NCBI RefSeq assembly: GCF_006443685.1
Contig: NZ_VFYP01000006.1
Location: forward strand, 86,681-150,680
Direction of reading: 5' to 3'
DNA: 64,000 nucleotides
Source of the DNA: Rhizobium glycinendophyticum
GTDB lineage: Bacteria; Pseudomonadota; Alphaproteobacteria; Rhizobiales; Rhizobiaceae
Part shown: positions 44,139 through 52,615 of the stretch, in pieces
Layout: the number at the start of each line of letters is the position of its first letter
How positions within the stretch are numbered: position 1 is the stretch's first letter
Notes under the pieces: generated by a model
The model's input: only the letters and a program-made list of their open reading frames with translations
The model's database searches: none
What the model was told of the DNA's origin: nothing
Program-made: the position numbers and the translations under genes

Positions 44139-46068
44139 GCTCCTTCTGGCAATTCTGCCCGCCGCGATCATGTTCACGGCGATGGCCCTGACGTCAGGCA
44201 TGGAACACCGGCTGGCGACGCTCGGCACCAACCCGCAGACAAAGCTGATGCTCGGACGAGCGGGGCTGGCCCTGCCATATGTCGTCGTTGCCGCCATCGG
44301 CGTCATTGCGCTGTTTGCCGCGAACGGGTCGGCCAATATCAAAGCGGCCGGCCTCAGCGTTGTCACGGGAAACGCCGTCGCCGTGATCATCGCCATCGCC
44401 CGCGAGACCATCCGCCTAACCGGCTTTGCCGCGAACGTCTCGGCGGGACAATCCGTTCTTTCCTATATCGATCCGGCGACGATGCTCGGCGCGCTTGCTG
44501 CTTTCATCAGCGGCGTGTTCGCGCTTCGCGTTGCCATCAGGGGCAATGCCGCGTTCGCGACCACATCGCCAAAGCGAATCGGCGGCAGGCGCGCTGTCCA
44601 TGGCGAGGCCGACTGGATGAGGATGCAGGAGGCTGCAAAGCTGTTTCCGGAGGACGGCGGCATCGTCATCGGCGAGCGATACCGTGTTGATCGCGACAGT
44701 GTCGCCGCTCTGCCGTTTCGGGCTGATGACAAACAAAGCTGGGGCGCCGGCGGCCGGTCACCGCTGCTGTGTTTCGACGGTTCCTTCGGCTCGTCGCATG
44801 GCATCGTCTTCGCCGGTTCCGGTGGTTTCAAGACGACATCGGTGACGATCCCGAGCGCGCTTAAATGGGGAGGCGGTCTGGTTGTGCTGGATCCGTCGAG
44901 CGAAGTCGCTCCCATGGTGAGCGAGCACCGGCGCCAGGCGGGTCGAAAGGTAATCGTACTCGATCCCACAGCATCTGGTGTCGGGTTCAATGCGCTGGAC
45001 TGGATTGGCCGTCACGGCAATACCAAGGAGGAGGACATCGTCGCCGTCGCCACATGGATCATGACCGACAATGCGCGCACCGCATCCGCCCGCGACGACT
45101 TCTTCAGGGCCTCAGCGATGCAGCTTCTGACGGCGCTGATCGCCGATGTCTGCCTTTCCGGTCACACGCAGGAGAAGGATCAGACCTTGCGCCGCGTCCG
45201 GGCCAATCTGTCCGAGCCCGAGCCGCAGCTTCGGGCACGCCTGACGAAGATCTACGAGCAGTCGGACTCCGACTTCGTGAAGGAAAACGTCGCCGTCTTC
45301 GTCAACATGACGCCGGAGACGTTTTCGGGCGTCTATGCCAATGCCGTGAAGGAAACGCATTGGCTGTCCTATCCCAACTATGCCGGTCTTGTGTCCGGCG
45401 ACAGTTTCTCGACGGACGATCTCGCCAAAGGCGAGACTGACATTTTCATCGCGCTCGATCTGAAAGTGCTGGAAGCCCATCCGGGCCTCGCGCGCGTCGT
45501 TATCGGCGCGCTGCTCAACGCCATCTATAACCGCAATGGCAATGTGAGGGATCGAACACTCTTCCTGCTCGACGAGGTGGCACGCCTCGGCTATCTGCGC
45601 ATTCTCGAGACCGCCCGAGACGCCGGCCGCAAATACGGTATCACGCTGACCATGATCTTCCAGTCGCTCGGGCAGATGCGCGAGGCCTATGGCGGGCGTG
45701 ATGCGACGAGCAAATGGTTCGAGTCCGCATCCTGGATTTCTTTCTCGGCAATCAACGATCCCGATACCGCCGACTACATCTCGAAGCGATGTGGCGACAC
45801 CACGGTCGAGGTCGACCAAACCAACCGATCTTCCGGAATGAAGGGATCGTCGAGATCGCGGTCGAAGCAACTCAACCGCCGGCCGTTGATCCTTCCGCAT
45901 GAGGTTCTGCGCATGCGCAGTGACGAACAGATCGTCTTCACCTCGGGCAATGCACCCCTGCGATGCGGGCGCGCCGTGTGGTTCCGCCGCGAGGACATGA
46001 GGGCCTGTGTCGGCGAGAACCGGTTTTACAAGAACGCTTCCAGCACGCATGAACCGGTCGTGCGATAG
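44125..46068 (+). CDS. traG: TraG type IV coupling protein
   Basis: 647 residues. N-terminal membrane helices (about 5-25, 50-70 and 120-140), then the VirD4/TraG ATPase with Walker [21 protein letters not shown] near residue 232 and Walker [16 protein letters not shown] near 481, and the C-terminal [16 protein letters not shown]. It couples the relaxosome to the mating-pair channel. The trb genes for that channel are not in the window. An ATG inside traD is chosen as start. Confidence 0.95.
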   Translation: MTANRLLLAILPAAIMFTAMALTSGMEHRLATLGTNPQTKLMLGRAGLALPYVVVAAIGVIALFAANGSANIKAAGLSVVTGNAVAVIIAIARETIRLTGFAANVSAGQSVLSYIDPATMLGALAAFISGVFALRVAIRGNAAFATTSPKRIGGRRAVHGEADWMRMQEAAKLFPEDGGIVIGERYRVDRDSVAALPFRADDKQSWGAGGRSPLLCFDGSFGSSHGIVFAGSGGFKTTSVTIPSALKWGGGLVVLDPSSEVAPMVSEHRRQAGRKVIVLDPTASGVGFNALDWIGRHGNTKEEDIVAVATWIMTDNARTASARDDFFRASAMQLLTALIADVCLSGHTQEKDQTLRRVRANLSEPEPQLRARLTKIYEQSDSDFVKENVAVFVNMTPETFSGVYANAVKETHWLSYPNYAGLVSGDSFSTDDLAKGETDIFIALDLKVLEAHPGLARVVIGALLNAIYNRNGNVRDRTLFLLDEVARLGYLRILETARDAGRKYGITLTMIFQSLGQMREAYGGRDATSKWFESASWISFSAINDPDTADYISKRCGDTTVEVDQTNRSSGMKGSSRSRSKQLNRRPLILPHEVLRMRSDEQIVFTSGNAPLRCGRAVWFRREDMRACVGENRFYKNASSTHEPVVR

Positions 46069-46080
46069 ATCGAGTGCACA

Positions 46081-46281
46081 ATGATGCGATATTGGGAAGC
46101 ATGCGAAGCGCAGGTGACGGCAGCTGAAGCGGTTGAAGAATGCCGAAAGCACGGCGTCGATGCGGTGCTTCGCGACTGCGACGGCGCGTTGATCGATAAA
46201 GAAAGTGGAGACGTGATTGGCCTTCCCGACGACTGCGGAGAGTTCTATGGCGGAGATGTCCTCGGCTACCTCGGATATTGA
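46081..46281 (+). CDS. Small hypothetical protein downstream of traG
   Basis: 66 residues, acidic: EACEAQVTAAEAVEECRKHG, then DAVLRDCDGALIDKESGDVI. No membrane segment or known domain. It follows traG by 12 bases on the same strand and keeps a consistent codon style, so it is probably real and may be transcribed with traG. The ribosome site is weak. Function unknown. Confidence 0.5.
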   Translation: MMRYWEACEAQVTAAEAVEECRKHGVDAVLRDCDGALIDKESGDVIGLPDDCGEFYGGDVLGYLGY

Positions 46282-46432
46282 TCGACGCCCATTTGCACAG
46301 AAGACGTCTGGTCTGGTGTTTGCGGGAAGATCGTCACCCAAATGGGGCGGAGACCTAGGGCTCCGTTCGCCTCGGCGAATAGAGCTGTACGCCGCAGGTG
46401 GACCGCCCATCGTTCAGCGGAACTTCACGAAA

Positions 46433-46765
46433 ATGAATCGGTCAGACGTCATCGATTCATATCTCTCGTTGGACGAACTTTGGCGCCCGAGCGATCATGC
46501 TGCCATGCTCATTCAGCCCTATCAGCTCTATGTCGAACGCACGGACGAAGCCCGGAACATAGCCCGCTTTTATGCTATGACCATCGAGTCGAATCTGTTC
46601 GGTGAGGTCTGCCTGACGCGTCGCTGGGGCCGGATCGGAGCGCATGGCCAGATGAAGGTCCAGCATTTTGCCAGAGAGCGAGACGCCGTCGCTGCCTTCC
46701 TCGATTTTCTCCGACAGAAGCGAAACCGCGGATATCGTGTCACACCTTCAGCAGCCCGTCACTGA
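46433..46765 (+). CDS. WGR-domain protein
   Basis: 110 residues from the chosen ATG. The WGR domain is clear: LYVERTDEARNIARFYAMTI, then LTRRWGRIGAHGQMKVQHF and AVAAFLDFLRQKRNRGYR. WGR domains bind nucleic acid, as in PARPs, and short WGR-only proteins occur on rhizobial plasmids. The ATG at 46505 (MLIQPYQLYV) is an alternative start, and the frame is open to 46217. Its place beside traG on the leading side suggests a DNA-handling role on entry, which is inference. Confidence 0.78.
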   Translation: MNRSDVIDSYLSLDELWRPSDHAAMLIQPYQLYVERTDEARNIARFYAMTIESNLFGEVCLTRRWGRIGAHGQMKVQHFARERDAVAAFLDFLRQKRNRGYRVTPSAARH

Positions 46766-46905
46766 CGGCCTGCGATCTCTTGCGGGGCCCGGCTCAAGTC
46801 CACACATCGACGATCATGAACAGGAGCATTTGACAATTGGCATATCCGCATGATCTCCGGCTTTCCCTCCGGAAAAAGAGAAGGTAACGCAATCTCGCGA
46901 TCCTC

Positions 46906-47334
46906 GTGCTGATCTCTGGCCTCACAAGCGCCGCTGTCATGGAGGTCAGTGCCCCAACGGTGACGCTGGCCGCACCGTATATGACTTCGGTAAAGTTTGG
47001 AAAATGCACAGACGGCGATCGGATTAGCTGCGTCGTCGATGGAGATACGCTGTGGATCGATGGCACGAAAGTCCGGGTTGCAGACATCGACGCGCCCGAG
47101 ATCAGTGAGCCCAAATGCGCCTCGGAACTTGTTCTCGGTAACCGCGCGACCCAGCGGCTGATCGAACTTGTGAACCAGGGACCATTCGAATTGCAGGCGT
47201 GGCCGGGTCGTGACAAGGATCGCTACGGTCGCACCATCCGGGTTCTTGTTCGCCATGGCCATAGCCTCGGCGATATTCTTGTCTCCGAAGGATTGGCGCG
47301 CACCTGGACAGGTCGTCGTGAACCATGGTGCTAG
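46906..47334 (+). CDS. Thermonuclease-family (SNase) protein
   Basis: 142 residues. The staphylococcal nuclease fold shows in CVVDGDTLWIDGTKVRVADI, APEISEPKCASELVLGNRAT and GRDKDRYGRTIRVLVRHG. A GTG start is used. In frame just before it the codons read NLAIL and then a stop, as if a signal peptide such as xRNLAILVLISGLTSAAV had lost its start. A nearby GAGAAGG would suit that lost start. It is either secreted with a damaged leader or started at GTG. Confidence 0.8.
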   Translation: MLISGLTSAAVMEVSAPTVTLAAPYMTSVKFGKCTDGDRISCVVDGDTLWIDGTKVRVADIDAPEISEPKCASELVLGNRATQRLIELVNQGPFELQAWPGRDKDRYGRTIRVLVRHGHSLGDILVSEGLARTWTGRREPWC

Positions 47335-47369
47335 GACGGCTCGGCCGGTGAGGGCCGAGCCAACGGCAC

Positions 47370-47543
47370 TCACTGGCGCCGTTCCCATTCGGTTTCGATG
47401 TTGAGCTCAACGTCCGCGAAGAAGGGAATCTTGATCGCGATCTTCAGACCGAGCTTGCCCTTGCGGAAGAGGTGACTGACCACCTTGCCAAGGGTGCGAA
47501 GACGGCGGCCGGTGGCGCTGAGGAATTTTGCGAGCTGGTGCAT
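47370..47543 (-). CDS. Small conserved-looking protein, unknown
   Basis: 57 residues beginning MHQLAKFLSATGRRLRTLGK, basic in the first half, then LKIAIKIPFFADVELNIETE. AGGAGAT lies 5 bases before the ATG, a strong ribosome site. No known domain. It converges with the nuclease gene. Stretch 47544-47809 has no gene. Confidence 0.6.
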   Translation of the reverse strand: MHQLAKFLSATGRRLRTLGKVVSHLFRKGKLGLKIAIKIPFFADVELNIETEWERRQ

Positions 47544-47809
47544 CACAGATCTCCTGTCGATTGCGGTTCATTGCGGGGATGAAGAGCGGACAAGGAAGGA
47601 GGGCTGCACCCGCAGGGCCGAAGCGGAGCGAAGGACCTGATAGTGACTGAAATTTGCTGCGCGAGGAGCGAGAAGCGGGGAAAATTCTTGCGTCATCAGG
47701 GTTGCAGCCAGACGCCCGGAACGCACCATCCCTGATGTCAATAAAATCGGATCGACAGGAGATCTTCAGGTACCTCACTACGCACACGACGCGACTTGAG
47801 GCCTCCCCC

Positions 47810-47980
47810 TCAGAATGGTGGCTCCGCATCGGCGTGGCCGTCCATTTCGGCAATCGCCAGCGTCAGTTCCGCCTGCGCGAGAACCAACTCGGCTGCGATC
47901 TGGCGGCGCTCCCAAGGATCGACAGCGTTCCGCAGTTCGGCACGAAGTTCTTCAATCTGGCGTTCAAGTTCGTAGGTCAT
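47810..47980 (-). CDS. Small helical protein, unknown
   Basis: 56 residues, MTYELERQIEELRAELRNAV followed by DPWERRQIAAELVLAQAELT, a likely coiled coil or helical hairpin. GGAGATC lies 5 bases before the ATG. The frame continues upstream without start signals. It could be a small DNA- or protein-binding factor; no family recognised. Confidence 0.6.
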   Translation of the reverse strand: MTYELERQIEELRAELRNAVDPWERRQIAAELVLAQAELTLAIAEMDGHADAEPPF

Positions 47981-48296
47981 CGTCTGATCTCCTATGTGAA
48001 AGACGATCAGCGGCGCCGGACAGGGAATGACGATGTCAGGGATCGCAGAAGCGACCGGCAGCGCCGGGGAGTGGGGGAGCCGATTTCGTGTTGGCGGCTT
48101 CGCAGCCAATTCGAAATTGGGGGTACCGCTCATCCTTGACGACGGCAGTCCCGTCGGCATCATCACCGGATACTGAGCAGGTTTTCCTCCTCTCCGTATG
48201 GCACAAAAAAGCCGGACCTGGCTCGATGCCGGGTCCGGCTTTGATATTTCGGTCAGAGGAGAGGGCTCCGCAGGTGGCGGAGCCTCGTAATGCCGA
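47981..48296. other. Intergenic region with a terminator
   Basis: 316 bases without a gene. The only clear element is the minus-strand terminator at 48205-48242. The rest is promoter space for the 56-residue gene. Confidence 0.4.
48205..48242 (-). terminator. Rho-independent terminator
   Basis: Stem AAAGCCGGACC (48208-48218) pairs with GGTCCGGCTTT (48232-48242) around a 13-base loop. On the minus strand it ends in a run of six T. It lies 55 bases past the stop of the DUF736 gene. Confidence 0.85.
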
Positions 48297-48605
48297 TCAG
48301 TCCCGGTTCGGGCGAGACCAGATGAGCTGGAGGCCATCCTCGCCTTCGACCTCGGCGAGTGTGGCGTAGATCGGGGCGGGGAAGCTCGGATCGTCGAGCT
48401 TGACCGAGAGGTAGTCGCGGCCTTCACTGGAGGTCTTCTGCCAGGCCGCGCCCAGCTCGACGCTGCCGGCGTAGACGCGGAACTGCGGGCCCTTGTCGGA
48501 GGGGTTGTCGACCCGGGCGATGCGGGCCTTGACGTTGAGGGCGAGTGTCCGAATGGAACCGGTGAAGCCGTTTTCGGTGGAGGTGAAGGTGCCGATGGTT
48601 GCCAT
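48297..48605 (-). CDS. DUF736 family protein
   Basis: 102 residues: [20 protein letters not shown], then [20 protein letters not shown] and [22 protein letters not shown]736 proteins are small, beta-rich and very common on alphaproteobacterial plasmids and ICEs; their function is not established. AAAAGGA stands 5-6 bases before the ATG, and a 6-bp hairpin lies 27 bases upstream, close in sequence to the one before ardC. Confidence 0.92.
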   Translation of the reverse strand: MATIGTFTSTENGFTGSIRTLALNVKARIARVDNPSDKGPQFRVYAGSVELGAAWQKTSSEGRDYLSVKLDDPSFPAPIYATLAEVEGEDGLQLIWSRPNRD

Positions 48606-49063
48606 TGTCGTATTCCTTTTCTCGTGTTCGTGCCGCGCCCATCGCGGCCTCGATGGCAGTCGACAAGACCGGAGACGATCGGACCGCACCTGATAAGGCC
48701 GCAATGAAATGAAGGGCGGCAAGTCGCAGATTTGTTAGTTGGCGAGGAGGAGCCCCTTAGGGATCCGGGGTAAGAAATCTGAGAATGCCGTTGCGGGAAG
48801 ACGATCGAGGCGCAGCCGGTCTCCGGTCAGACATGCCTCATCGAGCCCGCAGATGGGTTGCCGGAAACTCTGACGGGAAGGGATATGGCAACGGCATTCC
48901 GCTGCATTTGCCTTGGGTACGAATGGCATCCCGCGCCACGCACGCCGGGACCGCTCTCATCGTCTGCTTCATCAGTGGAAAAGCGTTTCTGCCGACACCA
49001 GCCTGCTTGCTGACTGCGCCCGGTGCAATATCGTGCGTTCTCGAATCGCTGCCTGGAGGATCA
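48606..49063. other. Intergenic region with long-range inverted repeat
   Basis: 458 bases with no convincing gene. It holds the hairpin leader of the DUF736 gene (48632-48648) and a 12-base perfect inverted repeat, GAATGCCGTTGC at 48783-48794 and its complement at 48888-48899, enclosing a smaller CCGG TCT CCGG hairpin. Open frames here lack ribosome sites. Confidence 0.5.
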
Positions 49064-49237
49064 ATGCGTCAGCAGACCAAGCCGTTCATCGTCGAACGCA
49101 AACCGTCCCGCAAACCCAAACCCGACACTGCAAAACCGTCGATCTGGGGAAGGCTGGATGCTGACATTGCACAAGGTCTCCAAGACCAAATGGATACGGA
49201 CCACGCGGCCGCCACCGGTGGTGACGACCGCGCTTGA
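49064..49237 (+). CDS. Small basic protein, unknown
   Basis: 57 residues: MRQQTKPFIVERKPSRKPKP, then PSIWGRLDADIAQGLQDQMD. The basic proline-rich N-terminus and acidic C-terminus look like a small nucleic-acid- or protein-binding factor. TGGAGGA lies 4 bases before the ATG. It is one of only two well-supported plus-strand genes in the 47.4-63.4 kb block and converges with ardC with 2 bases between stops. Confidence 0.6.
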   Translation: MRQQTKPFIVERKPSRKPKPDTAKPSIWGRLDADIAQGLQDQMDTDHAAATGGDDRA

Positions 49238-49239
49238 AT

Positions 49240-50163
49240 TCAGGCCGCAGCCTTCACATCCGTTTCCGGCTGCAGCGAATGCAGGAAGCTCACCGCGCGT
49301 TGTGCATGTGCCGCCGCCTGAAAGATCGCCCGCTTGTCGTTGGCCAGCACCGATAGCCACGACTGCAGATAGGAAGCGTGATCCGCTCGTGGTTCGAGCT
49401 CCGGCGCGATGCCAAGGTCGGCGCAGAGGAAGCAACTGCCGAGTTCGGCAATAAGTTCTTCCCGGGCCCGCTCGGTCCGGTCCTTGGCATAACGCGACAG
49501 GTCGCGTCCCACGCGATGCTCCGCCGCCGTCCAGTGGGTCGCCTCATGGCTGAGGACAGCCGCGTATCCGGCAGCATCGCGAAACGCCTCAAAGGGGGGC
49601 ATCTGAATGTAGTCCATGACCGGAGAATAGTAGGCCTGATTGCCGCCGTGCCGAATGACTGCGCCGGTATGCAGAAAGAAGCGATCGGCGCTCTCGATCC
49701 GCTCGATGGGATCAAGGACCTCGGCCGGCGGCGCGTAATAGCTTTCGGGCAAACCGTCGATCTGCTCGACATTGAACACTGAATAGGCCTTCAGGAATGG
49801 GATCTCCCGATCGATCTCGTTGCCGTTGCCGTCCGCTTCCGACTTGGTGAAACGGCTGGCGAAGACGACGGTCGAGCCGGTTTCTCCCTTGCGCACAGCT
49901 CCTCCCGATTCAAGCGCCTGCTTGAACGTCATCCACATCGATGAGGCGAAACCACGCGACATCTGTTCGGACCATAGGAGAAGCAAGTTCATGCCTGAAT
50001 AAGGCAGACCGTTGTGGCGCAGCGGCCGGGTGATCCGGCCGCAAGTGTTGGCGGCGCCCCACGGTTTCATCCAGGGTCGCACCCCTTGTTCGAGATCCTC
50101 AACGATCCGATCGGTGATCCGCGTATAGATGTCCGCACGATCCAATTCTGATTTCTTTGCCAT
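49240..50163 (-). CDS. ardC: ArdC-like antirestriction protein (ssDNA-binding, zincin domain)
   Basis: 307 residues. N-terminal ArdC domain (DIYTRITDRIVEDLEQGVRP, WMKPW, then RPLRHNGLPYSGMNLLLLW) and C-terminal zincin-like domain with the metal motif LSHEATHWTAAEHR and the second ligand region REELIAELGSCFLCADLG. ArdC proteins bind single-stranded DNA and protect incoming plasmids from host restriction. GGAGAGAGAAGTC precedes the ATG, and an 8-bp hairpin lies 21 bases upstream. Confidence 0.93.
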   Translation of the reverse strand: MAKKSELDRADIYTRITDRIVEDLEQGVRPWMKPWGAANTCGRITRPLRHNGLPYSGMNLLLLWSEQMSRGFASSMWMTFKQALESGGAVRKGETGSTVVFASRFTKSEADGNGNEIDREIPFLKAYSVFNVEQIDGLPESYYAPPAEVLDPIERIESADRFFLHTGAVIRHGGNQAYYSPVMDYIQMPPFEAFRDAAGYAAVLSHEATHWTAAEHRVGRDLSRYAKDRTERAREELIAELGSCFLCADLGIAPELEPRADHASYLQSWLSVLANDKRAIFQAAAHAQRAVSFLHSLQPETDVKAAA

Positions 50164-50183
50164 GACTTCTCTCTCCTTTTCCG

Positions 50184-50204
50184 GGACCGCGCCGATCGCG
50201 GTCC
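50184..50204 (-). promoter_or_regulatory. Leader hairpin of ardC
   Basis: GGACCGCG (50184-50191) pairs with CGCGGTCC (50197-50204) over a 5-base loop, 21 bases before the ardC ATG. The inner 15 bases (50187-50201) match 14 of 15 in the DUF736 leader (48633-48647). The ribosome site lies outside the stem. Confidence 0.6.
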
Positions 50205-50363
50205 GTCACGGAGGTCCGAAGTAAGGGGCCAATGGCGTGGCCAGGCACCGAAGGCCGCAACAGCGTGGAGGACGGCGAAGCCGTTGCATGGGCACCCGGC
50301 TCCTGCAGGACCGCCGAACGGGACGGACCGCGATCGGGCGTCCCTGGCTTCTTTCGACATAGG

Positions 50364-50388
50364 AAAAGCCGGCGCTGCAGGCGCCGGC
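50364..50388 (-). terminator. Rho-independent terminator
   Basis: GCCGGCGC (50368-50375) pairs with GCGCCGGC (50381-50388) over a 5-base loop, followed on the minus strand by four T. It lies 45 bases past the stop of the 195-residue gene. Confidence 0.75.
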
Positions 50389-50432
50389 CCTCGGTCAGAA
50401 AGAGAAGGCGGGGTGCGACCCCGCCGAATGTG

Positions 50433-51020
50433 TCATCCGAATGCAGCCATCTGAACTTCGGCCGCCTTGCGGTCGAGCGATGCGCCCGGGTTTTCGACCG
50501 GCCGGTCGAAGGGTTTCCAGGTCTCCCCGACGACCTGTTCGTAGGCTGCCACCGCGCCCTCGGCTGCCATGCGCAGCGCATGGGACTGGATGCCCATGTC
50601 GGCCGCGAATTCCCGCTTGCGCTGGGCGGCGCTGTCATAGCCGACCGGACCGTCGAGATCCTCATCGCGGGCATCGTTTGACGCCTTCGCCGTTGCGTCG
50701 CGCGCCTCTGTGACGGCGCGGGAGTAGAATTGACCGGCGCCGTGCGCCGATCCGACGAAGGCCCCGACGATACGCTGCAGGTGGATTTGAATGGCTCTCT
50801 CGCCCAAACCTTCGGAGAGGCTGTCGGCGGTCTCATTGATCAGCCGCTCATGCAGGCTGCGGATGCCGTCGCTGTCGACGACGGTGGTGCCGAAGCTTTC
50901 GGCGATCTTGAGCGCTTGGGCGGCATCCGGGCACGAGAGGCGGACCATTTCTAGGGTCGCGCCTTTGCGGAGCTGCGAGACCCGTGCGTTGGAGCGGTTG
51001 GTGGTTGCGGGCTTGGCCAT
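50433..51020 (-). CDS. Conserved-looking plasmid protein, unknown
   Basis: 195 residues, soluble, mainly helical: MAKPATTNRSNARVSQLRKG, LSCPDAAQALKIAESFGTTV, then GERAIQIHLQRIVGAFVGSA and QFYSRAVTEARDATAKASND. No domain recognised. GGAAGGA lies 6 bases before the ATG and a short hairpin (51052-51065) 32 bases upstream. It has its own terminator and leader, so it is an independent unit. Confidence 0.72.
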   Translation of the reverse strand: MAKPATTNRSNARVSQLRKGATLEMVRLSCPDAAQALKIAESFGTTVVDSDGIRSLHERLINETADSLSEGLGERAIQIHLQRIVGAFVGSAHGAGQFYSRAVTEARDATAKASNDARDEDLDGPVGYDSAAQRKREFAADMGIQSHALRMAAEGAVAAYEQVVGETWKPFDRPVENPGASLDRKAAEVQMAAFG

Positions 51021-51413
51021 ATCTGTTCCTTCCGTGGCTGCCGAAGCGGTTCCGGCCCGTGCCGGTCTGCCCTTCGATGCGGACGACCAGGAACCGGCAA
51101 AGGACGGGCGGCTTCACAGGTCCGATCCGGCTGAGCCAGCAGGACAGGTTTGCGGGCCAGCAGGTTTTGACCTGCTTGGGACCGCGAGCCTGCCCTCGCG
51201 CAGTGAAGTTGGATCGGCCGCCACGCGGCGCGAGAGCGGCCTTGAAACGACCGGCCGCCGGTTCAGACCGCAGCGAACAAGAAGGGCAGTCCGGCACGGG
51301 TCCGATATCAGGTACACGCGATCGGAGGGCGATATGGCCAAGCCCGCGACGCTTGCAGACTCTGAGCCGCATCGTGGTGCAAAGCCACCCCGCAGCCCAT
51401 TCCTGCGGTCCGT
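51021..51413. other. Intergenic region, hairpins only
   Basis: 393 bases without a convincing gene. Seen: the leader hairpin CCGGC CCGT GCCGG (51052-51065) of the 195-residue gene and a perfect AGCAGGT TTTG ACCTGCT hairpin (51159-51176). No T-run follows either. Open frames here have poor ribosome sites. Confidence 0.4.
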
Positions 51414-51725
51414 CTATCCCGCGATGGGCAAACCAGGCGCATCATCGCGACGCTTGCATTCGTCGATGATCTGCTCTTGAAGACGCAGCCCGCACGTGAG
51501 CGCGTCGAGTTCGCGCCACCGTTCGAAAGTCAGGCGGTCGGCAAGCTCCTGTTGAGAAAGGAGGTGACCGGACCGACGTCGCGCCCGGCTTCGGACCTTC
51601 GCCGTAATCGCCTGCCGTCCGGCGCGCGCCGCAATCTGCCGTGTCAGACAGTCAAGATGCCGCTGGGTTTCGCGCCGGGGGCCGATCGCCTTCGCCAGAG
51701 GTTTTGAAACGAGGACGTCGATCAT
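51414..51725 (-). CDS. Basic hypothetical protein coupled to the ParB-like operon
   Basis: 103 residues, arginine-rich middle (CLTRQIAARAGRQAITAKVR) and a helical C-terminal half (LTFERWRELDALTCGLRLQE). Its ATG overlaps the stop of the gene at 51722 (ATGA), and GGGAGTGG stands before it. The coupling makes it a probable real gene, third in the ParB-like unit. Function unknown. Confidence 0.62.
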   Translation of the reverse strand: MIDVLVSKPLAKAIGPRRETQRHLDCLTRQIAARAGRQAITAKVRSRARRRSGHLLSQQELADRLTFERWRELDALTCGLRLQEQIIDECKRRDDAPGLPIAG

Positions 51726-52615
51726 ATCCCACTCCCTCGGCCTCGCCAGCCGACGAAGGAGGAGGGGCCATGATATTCGGCATGCCGACCGGTATCGATG
51801 ACGAAGCCGAACCGGCTACGCTGTGCATACTCGTCGCTCGGCAACAGGAAGCGACGCTCATCGTTGTCGGACTTTCGGCACCCCCCGACGACCGCCACGA
51901 CCTCTGTCATGCCGGGGTTCTGATCGGAGAAGATTGCCGATGTGACGATGTAGTCCTTCGCATGACGTTGATCGAACGCCCGTTGATCCTTTGTCCAGCT
52001 TTCGCCCTCGGCCAGCTCGCAGCCGCGGATTGCCTCCCAGGCATCCGGCCAGGTGTTGCGGATGGTCCTTTCGGCCATAGACCGCTCATAGCGGGTGAAC
52101 AGATCCGGAAAGCTGAGCGCCACAATCGCCCATTCGCTATCCTCTTCGTACCATGGGGTGTCCTTCCGCAGCAGCGGATGGACTTTGCCGCTGCGATCGG
52201 CAGAGAGATGAAACCCACCGTGTCCCGCCGTGCTATGGGCGATGACACCATCCGCATAGATGACCGCCATCTGCGATGCGCCCCAGGGCGTGCTCGCCGA
52301 CATGCGGGTTCGTATGCGGTTGAGCTTCGCCAGATCACGCTTATGTCCGGCAGTCTCGGCAACACGCGCCCGGAATTCGGCCTCATCCGCCACCCGGCCA
52401 TCATGTCCGATGAAGTCAGCGCGGGTCAGCTCGGAAAGCGGCCGGCGCACCGAGACTGCGCTCGCAAGGAACGCAAAGCCGCTCGGCGCCGTGACCATGG
52501 CAAGGACAAGGTCATCGATGCGGGCGACGGGCAAGCCGTCCGCGCTGGTGGCAAACTCCACCCCCGAGAGATCGGGGGTGGCTGCTGCCCTGTTCGACTG
52601 GAGGGCGGCGGTCAT
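51722..52615 (-). CDS. Conserved plasmid protein, possible DUF7007 type
   Basis: 297 residues, soluble. Seen: RIRTRMSASTPWGASQMAVI, YADGVIAHSTAGHGGFHLSA, then WYEEDSEWAIVALSFPDLFT and a C-terminal HAEYHGPSSFVGW. The HSTAGHGGFHLS piece looks like a conserved core, perhaps metal- or nucleotide-binding. It is found, as I recall, in rhizobial plasmid accessory regions; no reaction is known. Both ends overlap neighbours by ATGA, so it is translated with the ParB-like protein. Confidence 0.75.
   Translation of the reverse strand: MTAALQSNRAAATPDLSGVEFATSADGLPVARIDDLVLAMVTAPSGFAFLASAVSVRRPLSELTRADFIGHDGRVADEAEFRARVAETAGHKRDLAKLNRIRTRMSASTPWGASQMAVIYADGVIAHSTAGHGGFHLSADRSGKVHPLLRKDTPWYEEDSEWAIVALSFPDLFTRYERSMAERTIRNTWPDAWEAIRGCELAEGESWTKDQRAFDQRHAKDYIVTSAIFSDQNPGMTEVVAVVGGCRKSDNDERRFLLPSDEYAQRSRFGFVIDTGRHAEYHGPSSFVGWRGRGSGI

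Noticed and set aside
48783..48899. Terminal inverted repeats of a small insertion sequence
   Set aside because: The 12-base repeats enclose only about 93 bases, with no transposase and no target-site duplication visible.
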